This document shows positions 17,128 through 25,472 of a DNA stretch of 64,000 nucleotides, piece by piece. The notes beneath the pieces were generated by a model. That model worked only from the letters and a program-made list of their open reading frames with translations. It was not told where the DNA came from and did no database searches. The first letter of the stretch is position 1; each line of letters opens with the position of its first letter. The translations under genes and the position numbers were made by a program. This DNA is from Streptomyces netropsis (GTDB taxonomy: Bacteria > Actinomycetota > Actinomycetes > Streptomycetales > Streptomycetaceae). The stretch spans positions 744,001 through 808,000 of the forward strand of contig NZ_JACHJG010000001.1 in NCBI RefSeq assembly GCF_014203545.1. Direction: 5' to 3'.

Positions 17128-17937
17128 GTGAAAAAGCTCTCCGCACGACGACGCCATCCGCTGGCGGCGGTCGTCGTCCTACTCTTCGCGCTGGCGGTAA
17201 CTGGGGGGCTGTACGCCGCGTTCGCGCCCGCGGACACGGCCAAGGCCGATGACACCGCCCAGTCCCTTGCCATCGAGGAGGGCAAGAAGCTCTACTCCGT
17301 GGGCTGCGCAAGCTGCCACGGCACCGGCGGTCAGGGCACCTCCGACGGCCCGAGCCTGGTCGGCGTGGGTGCCGCGGCCGTCGACTTCCAGGTCGCCACC
17401 GGCCGTATGCCGCTGCAGCAGCAGGGCGCCCAGGCGCCCAAGAAGAAGGCGATCTACTCGCAGGCCGAGATCGACCAGCTCGCCGCGTACATCGCCTCGC
17501 TCGGCGCCGGCCCCTCGGTGCCGTCCAAGAGCCAGTACAGCCCGGACGGCGCGGACATCGCCAAGGGTGGGGAGCTCTTCCGTACGAACTGCGCCCAGTG
17601 CCACAACTTCACCGGCAAGGGTGGCGCCCTCTCGAACGGCAAGTACGCCCCGCCGCTCGACGATGTCGACCCGAAGCACATCTACGAGGCCATGCAGACC
17701 GGCCCGCAGAACATGCCTTCCTTCCCCGACACCACGATGACGGAGAAGAACAAGAAGGACATCATCGCGTACCTCGACACGGTCAACAGCAGCAAGTCGG
17801 AGAGCCCGGGCGGCCTCGAACTGGGTGGGCTCGGCCCGGTCAGTGAGGGTCTGTTCGCGTGGGTCTTCGGTCTGGGTGCGATGATCGCCGTCGCCATCTG
17901 GGTCGCGGCCCACACCGCTAAGGCCAAGAAGTCATGA
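17128..17937 (+). CDS. qcrC: diheme cytochrome c of the bcc complex
   Basis: QcrC replaces a soluble cytochrome c by shuttling electrons from the Rieske centre to CuA within the bcc-aa3 supercomplex. The 269-residue protein has an N-terminal hydrophobic anchor, two c-type heme motifs C60-x-x-C63-H64 (CASCH) and C155-x-x-C158-H159 (CAQCH), and a C-terminal membrane helix at about 237-262. Heme attachment is extracytoplasmic. GTG 17128 follows ctaE by 63 nt, and the stop overlaps the qcrA start (ATGA). Confidence 0.97.
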   Translation: MKKLSARRRHPLAAVVVLLFALAVTGGLYAAFAPADTAKADDTAQSLAIEEGKKLYSVGCASCHGTGGQGTSDGPSLVGVGAAAVDFQVATGRMPLQQQGAQAPKKKAIYSQAEIDQLAAYIASLGAGPSVPSKSQYSPDGADIAKGGELFRTNCAQCHNFTGKGGALSNGKYAPPLDDVDPKHIYEAMQTGPQNMPSFPDTTMTEKNKKDIIAYLDTVNSSKSESPGGLELGGLGPVSEGLFAWVFGLGAMIAVAIWVAAHTAKAKKS

Positions 17938-18989
17938 GTAGCCAAGACATTCCAGAAGAGAACCTGCCGAGCACGCAGGGCGACGCGCACGCCACCGCCG
18001 TAGCCGTCGCGGGCGACCCGTTCGCCGACCCCGGCCTGCCGCCGCACGAGCACCGCATCCAGGACATCGACGAGAGGGCCGCCAAGCGCTCCGAGCGCGT
18101 GGTCGCGTTCTTCTTCGTCCTGTCGATGCTGGCCACCGTCGGCTTCATCGCCTCGTACGTGACCCTGCCGGTCGACAAGATCGTCTACATCTTCCCGATC
18201 GGTCACATCAGCGCGCTGAACTTCGCGCTGGGCATGACCCTCGGTGTGGCGCTGTTCTGCATCGGCGCGGGCGCGGTCCACTGGGCCCGCACCCTGATGT
18301 CCGACGTCGAGCACGCCGACGACCGGCACCCCATCGCCGCCGAGCCCGAGGTCAAGGCCAAGGTCCTGGCCGACTTCAAGCAGGGCGCCGAGGAGTCGAC
18401 GTTCGGCCGCCGCAAGCTGATCCGCAACACCATGTTCGGCGCGCTGGCCCTGGTGCCGCTCTCCGGTGTGGTGCTGCTGCGCGACCTCGGTCCGCTGCCG
18501 GGCACCAAGCTCCGCAAGACCGCCTGGGCCGCGGGCAAGATGCTGATCAACCAGAACACGAATCAGCCGCTGCGCCCCGAGGACATCCAGGTCGGGTCCC
18601 TCACCTTCGCCATGCCCGAGGGCATGAAGGAGGAGGACCACGACTTCCAGAAGGAGATCGCCAAGGCGGCCCTGATGATCGTCCGGCTCCAGCCGGAGAA
18701 CATCAAGGACAAGAAGGAACTCGACTGGTCGGTCGACGGCATCGTCGCGTTCTCCAAGATCTGCACGCACGTCGGCTGCCCGATCAGCCTGTACGAGCAG
18801 CAGACGCACCACGTGCTCTGCCCGTGCCACCAGTCGACCTTCGACCTCGCCGACGGCGGACGAGTGATCTTCGGTCCGGCCGGTCACGCGCTTCCGCAGT
18901 TGCAGATCAAGGTCAATGACAAGGGCTACCTTGAGGCCATGGGCGACTTCGCCGAGCCCGTCGGTCCTGCCTACTGGGAGCGCGGATGA
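17934..18989 (+). CDS. qcrA: Rieske [2Fe-2S] protein of the bcc complex
   Basis: A 351-residue actinobacterial Rieske protein, longer than the proteobacterial type, with three membrane helices at about 57-78, 95-118 and 165-185. The cluster box is C277-T-H279-V-G-C282 and C296-P-C298-H299. It takes the high-potential electron from menaquinol and passes it to QcrC. ATG 17934 overlaps the qcrC stop, and its stop overlaps the qcrB ATG at 18986. Confidence 0.97.
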   Translation: MSSQDIPEENLPSTQGDAHATAVAVAGDPFADPGLPPHEHRIQDIDERAAKRSERVVAFFFVLSMLATVGFIASYVTLPVDKIVYIFPIGHISALNFALGMTLGVALFCIGAGAVHWARTLMSDVEHADDRHPIAAEPEVKAKVLADFKQGAEESTFGRRKLIRNTMFGALALVPLSGVVLLRDLGPLPGTKLRKTAWAAGKMLINQNTNQPLRPEDIQVGSLTFAMPEGMKEEDHDFQKEIAKAALMIVRLQPENIKDKKELDWSVDGIVAFSKICTHVGCPISLYEQQTHHVLCPCHQSTFDLADGGRVIFGPAGHALPQLQIKVNDKGYLEAMGDFAEPVGPAYWERG

Positions 18990-20614
18990 GTACTACAGCA
19001 GCTGACAACCAGCGCAAGGCGCCCGCCGGTGAGCGGATGGCCGACTGGGCGGACGGCCGACTGGGCATCTACGGCCTGGCCAAGGCCAACATGCGCAAGA
19101 TCTTCCCGGACCACTGGTCCTTCATGCTGGGTGAGGTCGCGCTCTACAGCTTCATCATCATCATCCTCACGGGTGTGTATCTGACGCTGTTCTTCCACCC
19201 GAGCATGAACGAGGTCGTCTACCACGGCTCGTACGTCCCCATGCAGGGCATGCGGATGTCCGAGGCGTTCCAGTCGACGCTCAACATCAGCTTCGACGTC
19301 CGTGGCGGTCTGCTGATCCGGCAGATCCACCACTGGGGCGCGCTGATCTTCCTCGCGGCGATGTTCGTGCACATGATGCGCGTCTTCTTCACGGGTGCCT
19401 TCCGCAAGCCGCGTGAGGTCAACTGGCTGTTCGGCTTCCTGCTGTTCGTGCTGGGCATGTTCACCGGCTTCACCGGCTACTCCCTGCCGGACGACCTGCT
19501 CTCGGGCACCGGCGTCCGCTTCATGGAGGGCGCGATCCTGTCCGTGCCGATCGTCGGTACGTACATCTCGTTCTTCCTGTTCGGCGGCGAGTTCCCCGGC
19601 TCGGACTTCGTGCCGCGGTTCTTCTCCATCCACGTCCTGCTGCTGCCGGGCATCATGCTCGGTCTGCTGGTGGCGCACCTGATCCTGGTGTTCTTCCACA
19701 AGCACACCCAGTTCCCCGGCCCCGGCCGGACGAACAAGAACGTGGTCGGCATGCCGCTGCTGCCGGTCTACATGGCCAAGGCCGGAGGCTTCTTCTTCCT
19801 GGTCTTCGGTGTGATCGCGGCGGTCTCCGCCATCGCGACGATCAACCCGATCTGGGCGATCGGCCCGTACCGGCCGGACCAGGTGTCCACCGGCGCGCAG
19901 CCCGACTGGTACATGGGCTTCTCCGAGGGCCTGATCCGTGTCATGCCGGGCTGGGAGATCAACCTCTGGGGCCACACCCTGGTCCTGGGCGTGTTCGTCC
20001 CGCTGGTGATCTTCCCGCTGGTCCTCGCGGCCATCGCGGTCTACCCGTTCATCGAGTCCTGGGTGACCGGCGACAAGCGGGAGCACCACCTGCTGGACCG
20101 CCCGCGCAACGCCCCGACGCGCACCGCGTTCGGTGCCTCCTGGATCAGCGTGTACTTCGTGCTGCTGGTCGGTGGTGGAAACGACCTCTGGGCCACCCAC
20201 TTCCACCTCTCGATCAACGCCATCACCTGGTTCGTCCGGGTCGGCTTCTTCGTGGTGCCGGTGCTGACCTTCATCGCCACGCGACGGATCTGCATGGGTC
20301 TCCAGCGCCGCGACCGGGACAAGGTGCTGCACGGACGCGAGTCCGGCATCATCAAGCGCCTGCCGCACGGCGAGTTCGTCGAGATCCACGAGCCGCTGTC
20401 GCAGGAGGCCCTGCACACCCTCACCGCGCACGAGCAGCCCAAGCCGCTCGAGCTCGGCCCCGAGGTCGACGAGAACGGTGTGAAGCGCAAGCTGAGCGCC
20501 ACGCAGAAGCTCCGGGTGAAGCTCTCGAAGGGCTTCTACGGCGAGGGGACGCACATCCCCAAGGCCACCGCGGAGGAGTACGAGGAGATCACCAGCGGCC
20601 ACGGCCACCACTGA
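18986..20614 (+). CDS. qcrB: cytochrome b subunit of the bcc complex
   Basis: A 542-residue protein holding both b hemes and the menaquinol sites. Heme ligands are the His pairs in IHHWGALIFLAAMFVHMMR and in SIHVLLLPG-LLVAHL. The C-terminal extension of about 130 residues after the last helix is soluble and charged, typical of actinobacterial QcrB. QcrB is the target of telacebec (Q203) in mycobacteria. It is the last gene of the operon; a terminator follows at 20647-20679. Confidence 0.97.
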   Translation: MSTTAADNQRKAPAGERMADWADGRLGIYGLAKANMRKIFPDHWSFMLGEVALYSFIIIILTGVYLTLFFHPSMNEVVYHGSYVPMQGMRMSEAFQSTLNISFDVRGGLLIRQIHHWGALIFLAAMFVHMMRVFFTGAFRKPREVNWLFGFLLFVLGMFTGFTGYSLPDDLLSGTGVRFMEGAILSVPIVGTYISFFLFGGEFPGSDFVPRFFSIHVLLLPGIMLGLLVAHLILVFFHKHTQFPGPGRTNKNVVGMPLLPVYMAKAGGFFFLVFGVIAAVSAIATINPIWAIGPYRPDQVSTGAQPDWYMGFSEGLIRVMPGWEINLWGHTLVLGVFVPLVIFPLVLAAIAVYPFIESWVTGDKREHHLLDRPRNAPTRTAFGASWISVYFVLLVGGGNDLWATHFHLSINAITWFVRVGFFVVPVLTFIATRRICMGLQRRDRDKVLHGRESGIIKRLPHGEFVEIHEPLSQEALHTLTAHEQPKPLELGPEVDENGVKRKLSATQKLRVKLSKGFYGEGTHIPKATAEEYEEITSGHGHH

Positions 20615-20646
20615 TCCCCGTCTGACCGATCACTGATCGCCACGGC

Positions 20647-20679
20647 AAGAGCCCCGTCCATGCGCTGGACGGGGCTCTT
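20647..20679 (+). terminator. terminator of ctaE-qcrCAB
   Basis: AAGAGCCCCGTCCA (20647-20660) and TGGACGGGGCTCTT (20666-20679) form a perfect 14-bp stem with loop TGCGC, ending in T residues. Confidence 0.9.
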
Positions 20680-20764
20680 CGCCGTCCCCGGTCCTGGATA
20701 GGCTGGACCCGCGAACACCGCGAACACCGCGGCATCACGGATTCGACCACCAGGAGCGTGGACC

Positions 20765-21829
20765 ATGAACGTTGTGACCCCGGCAGGCGGCGACAGCGCG
20801 ACGGCCCGCACCTGGCCGGGTGTGCTCGACGCCCTCCTGGACGGTGTGGACCTGAGTGCGGACGACACCGCCTGGGCCATGGACCGGATCATGCGCGGCG
20901 AGGCGACCGACGCCCAGATCGCGGGCTTCGCGGTGGCGCTGCGCGCCAAGGGTGAGACGGTCGCCGAGATCTCCGGTCTCGTGCGGACCATGTACGCGCA
21001 CGCCAACCTCATCGAGGTGCCCGGCCCGAGCGTGGACATCGTCGGCACGGGCGGCGACGGCGCCAAGACCGTCAACATCTCCACCATGTCCGCGATAGTC
21101 GTGGCGGGCACCGGCGCGAAGGTCGTCAAGCACGGCAACCGCGCCGCCTCCTCCGCCAGCGGCGCCTCGGACGTCCTGGAGAAGCTGGGCGTCAATCTGG
21201 ACCTCGCCCCGCGCCGCGTCGTGGAGGTGGCCGAGGAAGCGGGGATCACCTTCTGCTTCGCGGTGAAGTTCCACCCCGCCCTGCGCCATGTGGCGCCCGC
21301 GCGCCGCGAGTTGGGCATCCGCACCACGTTCAACGTGCTCGGCCCGCTGACCAACCCCGCGCGGGTGAAGGCCCAGGCGACCGGCGTCGCCGATGCCCGG
21401 ATGGCCCCGATCCTGGCCGGCGTCCTCGCCGAACGCGGCGCCTCCGCGCTCGTCTTCCGCGGCGACGACGGGCTGGACGAGCTGACCACCACCGCGACCT
21501 CGCAGGTGTGGATCGTCGGCGGCGGCGAGGTGCGCCGGGAGCCCTTCGACCCGCGGGACGTGGGGATCGACCTGGTGCCCGTGGAGGCGCTGCGGGGCGC
21601 GGACGCCTCGTACAACGCCGACGTCGCCCGACGGCTGCTGGACGGCGAGACCGGCCCCGTACGGGACGCGGTGCTGCTCAACTCGGCGGCGGCGCTGGTC
21701 GCCCTGGAGCCCACCGGCGCCCCGCTGGCGGAGCAGATCACGGCGGGCCTCGCGAAGGCGGCGGAGTCGATCGACTCGGGCGCCGCGAAGCGTGCCCTGG
21801 AGCGCTGGGTCGCGGCCAGCAACGGCTAG
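20765..21829 (+). CDS. trpD: anthranilate phosphoribosyltransferase
   Basis: TrpD transfers phosphoribosyl from PRPP to anthranilate, the second Trp step. The 354-residue protein has the PRPP motif [36 protein letters not shown] and [10 protein letters not shown]. It stands alone between terminators, about 25 kb from the fused trpEG gene in the window, next to the respiratory operon as in mycobacteria. ATG 20765 follows an AGGAG sequence (20753-20757). Confidence 0.97.
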   Translation: MNVVTPAGGDSATARTWPGVLDALLDGVDLSADDTAWAMDRIMRGEATDAQIAGFAVALRAKGETVAEISGLVRTMYAHANLIEVPGPSVDIVGTGGDGAKTVNISTMSAIVVAGTGAKVVKHGNRAASSASGASDVLEKLGVNLDLAPRRVVEVAEEAGITFCFAVKFHPALRHVAPARRELGIRTTFNVLGPLTNPARVKAQATGVADARMAPILAGVLAERGASALVFRGDDGLDELTTTATSQVWIVGGGEVRREPFDPRDVGIDLVPVEALRGADASYNADVARRLLDGETGPVRDAVLLNSAAALVALEPTGAPLAEQITAGLAKAAESIDSGAAKRALERWVAASNG

Positions 21830-21916
21830 CCCGGCCGGCGGATTCTCGGCTACGGTCCGTCCTGCCGACGGCGGGCCGTCTTGCCGCCTGCGGCGGCGGG
21901 CGCCCTGCGGGCGCGT

Positions 21917-21982
21917 CCTCAATCGCCGGACGGGCTTGTTGTGGCTGAGCTCAGCCACAACAAGCCCGTCCGGCGATTGAGG
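21917..21982. terminator. 66-bp perfect palindrome, repeat-family stem-loop
   Basis: Left arm 21917-21949 and right arm 21950-21982 are exact reverse complements with no spacer, core CGCCGGACGGGCTTG, inner segment GTGGCTGAGCTCAGCCAC. It is the longest member of the family in the window and is preceded by the GGCGGCGGGCGCCCTGCGGG companion. Confidence 0.8.
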
Positions 21983-22084
21983 GCACCGCCGCGCAGCGGA
22001 GGTGCATACGCCACGGCCCGCAGGGCCGCCCGCCATGCGGACGCCCGTACCGCCGGGCGATCAGCTGTGCCATAATCTTCGCCA

Positions 22085-22217
22085 GGTCACGAGTGACAGC
22101 GACATAGGCCCCGGCCCGCTGTCCGGCAACCCTCCTTCCGTGGCGGGGTGCCCCGGGTGATGACCGGGCCGCAGACAAGAGGTCTGCGGCAAGCGCGGAT
22201 CCCTCGCCAGGGATCCT
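22085..22217 (+). ncRNA. SAM-IV riboswitch
   Basis: The segment matches the actinobacterial SAM-IV consensus. GGTCACGAGTGACAGCGACA is followed by GCCCCGGC, GGCAACCCTCC, GTGGCGGGGTGCCCCGGGTG, ATGACC pairing back to GGTCA, then a GCAGAC/GTCTGC hairpin and GGCAAGCGCGGATCC for the pseudoknot. A GGATCCCT/AGGGATCC hairpin (22198-22217) adjoins it and may be part of the expression platform. SAM binding should repress the downstream PLP-enzyme gene. Confidence 0.88.
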
Positions 22218-22387
22218 GGTCGTCGAGGGAGCTTCTTCCGTGATTCAGCGAATGCGATAGGGCCTACGGCCCGTTTCCCGTGAACTCCGCGCGCCTGTGC
22301 CGCGCGCCGGAGTTCGGTTTCCCGCACGCCGGTGACGCCTTCCCGCGTGCGTATCCGCAATCCCCCCTGTCTCCAGGAGAATTCGCC

Positions 22388-23755
22388 ATGTCCGCATGCC
22401 CTGTTGCCGCCACCGCTCCCGCCGCTCTCGCCGACGCGCCCCTGCCGGTCCTCGGCCACGACGTCCGGGTGCCGCTCGTCACCGGGGGCGAGGTGCCGTA
22501 CGCGGCGCTCGACTACGCGGCCAGCGCCCCGGCGCTGCGGCGGGTGTGGGACGACGTCGCCGCGTACGCGCCCTACTACGGGAGCGTGCACCGCGGGGCC
22601 GGTTACCTCTCGCAGCTGTCGACCGACCTGTTCGAGAGCAGCCGGGCGGACGTCGCCGCGTTCCTCGGCTGCCGCCCGGCCGACCAGGTCGTCTTCACCC
22701 GCTCCACCACCGACTCGCTGAACCTGCTCGCGGCCGTGGTCCCGGCCGGCACCCGGGTCTTCGTCTTCGAGACCGAGCACCACGCCTCGCTGCTGCCGTG
22801 GGAGCGGCGCGAGGACGTCGAGGTCACCTACCTCGACGCGCCGCGCACCCCGGGCCAGGCGGTCCGGACCCTGGAGGAGGCCCTCGCCGCCCGGGAGCCG
22901 TACGGCCCGGCCCTGGTCTGTGTGACCGGTGCGTCCAATGTGACGGGCGAGCTGTGGCCCGTGCGGGAGCTGGCCGCCGCCGCGCACGCGCACGGCGCCC
23001 GGATCGTGCTGGACGCCGCGCAGCTGGCCCCCCACCACCCGGTGGACGTCACGGAGCTGGACGTCGACTGGGTCGCCTTCTCCGGACACAAGCTGTACGC
23101 GCCGTTCGGCGCCGGTGTCCTGGCCGGGCGGGCGGACTGGCTCCAGGCCGGCGAGCCGTATCTGGCGGGCGGCGGAGCGAGCCGCAAGGTCGCGCGGCGC
23201 GACGGGGGCGGGGTGGACGTCGAGTGGCACGACACCGCTGCCCGGCACGAGGCGGGCTCGCCCAACGTCATCGGCGTGTACGCCATCGCCGCGGCCTGCA
23301 AGGCGCTCACGGAGGCCGGTTTCGAGCGGCTCGTCGAGCGCGAGCAGCGGCTCGTGGAGGCGGTACGGGCGGGCCTCGCGGAGGTGCCCGGCGTCAAGGT
23401 GCTCTCGCTGTTCGGCGACGACGCCCCGCGCGTGGGCGTCATCTCCTTCGTCGTGGAGGGCTGGAACAGCTCGCACTTCGCCGCGGCGCTCTCCGCGGAG
23501 TACGGGATCGGGGTCCGCGACGGGCTCTTCTGCGCGCACCCGCTGGTGCGGACGCTGCTGGGGGACGAGTCCGTTGAGCCGGGCGAGTGTGGTGCGCCGG
23601 AGGCGGGTCCTTCGCTCAACGCTCTGCGCGTCAGCTTCGGCGCGGGCACGCCGGACGAGCACGTCGAGCGGTTCGTGACGGCGGTGGGGGAACTGGTCCG
23701 GGACGGCGCGCGGTGGTCCTACCGGACGGAAGCCGGACGCTGCGTTCCCGTGTAA
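22388..23755 (+). CDS. class V aminotransferase/cysteine desulfurase-like PLP enzyme under SAM-IV control
   Basis: A 455-residue fold-type I PLP enzyme of the NifS/CsdB-like class: YGSVHRGAGYLSQ, TRSTTDSLNLLA, FETEHHASLLPW, cofactor Asp D209 in IVLDAAQLAPH, Schiff-base Lys K235 in FSGHKLYAPFGAG. The C-terminal domain holds GVRDGLFCAHPL, a Cys near the place expected for desulfurases. The reaction is probably cysteine desulfuration or a related cysteine/selenocysteine lyase step. The upstream SAM-IV riboswitch ties it to sulfur amino-acid supply. ATG 22388 follows CCAGGAGAATTCGCC. An in-frame extension to GTG 22280 is rejected because it lacks this site. Confidence 0.88.
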   Translation: MSACPVAATAPAALADAPLPVLGHDVRVPLVTGGEVPYAALDYAASAPALRRVWDDVAAYAPYYGSVHRGAGYLSQLSTDLFESSRADVAAFLGCRPADQVVFTRSTTDSLNLLAAVVPAGTRVFVFETEHHASLLPWERREDVEVTYLDAPRTPGQAVRTLEEALAAREPYGPALVCVTGASNVTGELWPVRELAAAAHAHGARIVLDAAQLAPHHPVDVTELDVDWVAFSGHKLYAPFGAGVLAGRADWLQAGEPYLAGGGASRKVARRDGGGVDVEWHDTAARHEAGSPNVIGVYAIAAACKALTEAGFERLVEREQRLVEAVRAGLAEVPGVKVLSLFGDDAPRVGVISFVVEGWNSSHFAAALSAEYGIGVRDGLFCAHPLVRTLLGDESVEPGECGAPEAGPSLNALRVSFGAGTPDEHVERFVTAVGELVRDGARWSYRTEAGRCVPV

Positions 23756-23778
23756 CCGGGGCTCCGCCCCGGACCCCG

Positions 23779-23864
23779 GTCCTCAAGCGCCGGACGGGCT
23801 GGATTTGCCAGCCTGTCCGGCGGTTGAGGACACAGCACAGCCAGCCCGTCCGGCGCTTGAGGAC
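23779..23864. terminator. CGCCGGACGGGCT-family stem-loop plus an extra half copy
   Basis: Arms 23779-23802 and 23808-23831 pair with two mismatches. A second right-arm copy stands at 23841-23864 and could compete for the left arm. It is preceded by the GGGGCTCCGCCCCGGACCCC companion and lies between convergent genes. Confidence 0.7.
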
Positions 23865-23944
23865 ACGGCACGGCAGCCCGTCCGCTGCTGTGGCGGCGGT
23901 GCCGGACCGGGTGCGGCCCGGAGCGTGTGTTCCGGCCGGACTCG

Positions 23945-24226
23945 CTACGAGTCGAGGCCGATCGCGAAGGCCGCTTCCAGGTCGTGGCTCGAGTACGTGC
24001 GGAACGCGATGTGCGTCTCCGTCGAGGCCACGCCGGGGACCTTGCTGATGCGGCCGGGGATGACGTCCGCGAGGTCGTCGTGCCGGGCCACCCGCACCAT
24101 GGCGATCAGGTCGTGCGCGCCGGTGACCGAATAGACCTCGCTGACGCCCTCCAGCGCGGCGATCTTCTCGGCGATCTCGGGGATCCGGTCCACGTCGGTC
24201 TTGATGAGCACGATCGAAGTGATCAC
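23945..24226 (-). CDS. stand-alone Lrp/AsnC ligand-binding (RAM) domain protein
   Basis: A 93-residue protein consisting only of the RAM domain: ITSIVLIKTDVDRIPEIAEKI, GVSEVYSVTGAHDLIAMVRV, STETHIAFRTYSSHDLE. It has no DNA-binding helix-turn-helix, so it probably forms oligomers that sense an amino acid or bind a full-length Lrp protein (inference). The GTG at 24226 overlaps the stop of the upstream rhomboid gene (GTGA), so the two are translationally coupled. Confidence 0.9.
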   Translation of the reverse strand: MITSIVLIKTDVDRIPEIAEKIAALEGVSEVYSVTGAHDLIAMVRVARHDDLADVIPGRISKVPGVASTETHIAFRTYSSHDLEAAFAIGLDS

Positions 24227-25032
24227 GGCTGGCTCCTATCGGGGATCCCGGGTTCGCCCCCGGGAGCGGGCGACTCCTCATGGGACCTGGCTGCGGCCTT
24301 CACTCTATCCGCAGGCCCGCAGCGGGCCCACGCGCAGAGGAAGCCGAGGCAGAAGCCCACCACGTGGGCCAGGTAGGCCACTCCGGGGCGGTCGCCCGCC
24401 GTGCGCGCGGCGAGCCATTGCAGTGCGAACCAGAAGAGCAGCACGGCCCACGCCGGAAACCGCAGCGGCAGAAAGAAGAGGAACGGGAAGAGGCTGGTGA
24501 CACGGGCCTTGGGGAAGAGATAGAGGAACGCGCCGAGCACCCCGGAGATCGCCCCGGACGCGCCGACGAGCGTCTGGGCGGAGTGGGCGTGCACGGCCGC
24601 GTAGCCGAGCAGCGCCAGATAGCCCGTGGCGAGGTAGAAGAGGACGAAGGGGATCCGGCCCAGCCGCTCCTCCGTCATCGCGCCGAAGACGTAGAGGAAG
24701 AGCATGTTCCCCAGCAGGTGCAGCCAGTTGCCGTGCACGAAGAGGGCGGTGAACGGCGTGCACAGCTCCAGCGGCGGGCCGAGCCACAGCTTCTCGGGCA
24801 CGACGCCCCAGCGCTCGAAGTAGGCGGTCTGCGCGGCGATCAGCTCGGCGCCGGTGCCGTAGGAGGTGTTGAAGCCCGAGGCGGGGCCGAGGAGGAAGAC
24901 GACGCAGCAGATGCCGAGGAGGGTGTAGGTCATCACGGGGGTCGGCACGGGGGTCGGCACGGGGGTCGCACGGGCACCGTCGGAGGGGCCGGGGAGTGCC
25001 GCCTTCCCGAGACGTACTACCTTTCCGATCAT
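24223..25032 (-). CDS. rhomboid family intramembrane serine protease
   Basis: A 269-residue membrane protease. The catalytic dyad is S159 in GASG (157-160) and H223 in LAHVVGF. HGNWLHLLGNMLFLYVFG at about 100-117 carries the oxyanion-hole His and Asn of the second helix. At least six helices are visible. The N-terminus has a Thr-Pro-Val repeat encoded by tandem GGGGGTCGGCAC units. ATG 25032 overlaps nothing upstream. Its stop overlaps the RAM-domain gene, linking the two in one transcript. Confidence 0.9.
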   Translation of the reverse strand: MIGKVVRLGKAALPGPSDGARATPVPTPVPTPVMTYTLLGICCVVFLLGPASGFNTSYGTGAELIAAQTAYFERWGVVPEKLWLGPPLELCTPFTALFVHGNWLHLLGNMLFLYVFGAMTEERLGRIPFVLFYLATGYLALLGYAAVHAHSAQTLVGASGAISGVLGAFLYLFPKARVTSLFPFLFFLPLRFPAWAVLLFWFALQWLAARTAGDRPGVAYLAHVVGFCLGFLCAWARCGPADRVKAAARSHEESPAPGGEPGIPDRSQP

Positions 25033-25213
25033 GGTCAGATCATTGCGTACCGTGCGCAACCTGCCCAGAGTGCCTCGCCGGGCCGTCCGCGCGGGCCTGC
25101 GCACCGCGTCGCGAGACCGGCAGGCCGTAGGGTTACGGGGAAGACACTCCCGCGGTTCGACGACGCGGCCCGCCCGGGGGCCGCGGCAGCAGACGACGAG
25201 GACGGACGACACG

Positions 25214-25453
25214 ATGGGTGTTCCCCAGCCGACAGCCGAGACCCGGTGGCGCTGCACGCTGTGCGGCAATCTCACCCGGTTCGACGTCACCCGCTCGACC
25301 AGGGCCGTCGAATACGTCCACCTCGACCTGGCGGGAGAGCCGAACGTGGAGGAGCGCGAGGTGGTCAGTGAGACCATCGAGTCCGTGCGTTGCCGTTGGT
25401 GCAACGCGGTCGACCAGATCGAGCTGGTGGACCGGCCGGGCGCGGGCGCCTGA
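25214..25453 (+). CDS. small two-CxxC zinc-ribbon-like protein
   Basis: A 79-residue protein with CTLCGN near residue 15 and CRWCNA near 64, an arrangement suited to one zinc ion. Between them is a mixed beta-type segment ending in EEREVVSETIESVR. No known function. ATG 25214 is used because the longer frame (from 25031) overlaps the rhomboid start and is low complexity. Immediately followed by the NYN-domain gene. Confidence 0.75.
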   Translation: MGVPQPTAETRWRCTLCGNLTRFDVTRSTRAVEYVHLDLAGEPNVEEREVVSETIESVRCRWCNAVDQIELVDRPGAGA

Positions 25454-25472
25454 AGAACGGGAGCGTTGAACG

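Noticed and set aside
24934..24972. Tandem GGGGGTCGGCAC units
   Set aside because: They lie inside the rhomboid gene and encode its Thr-Pro-Val N-terminal repeat; no need for a separate regulatory element.
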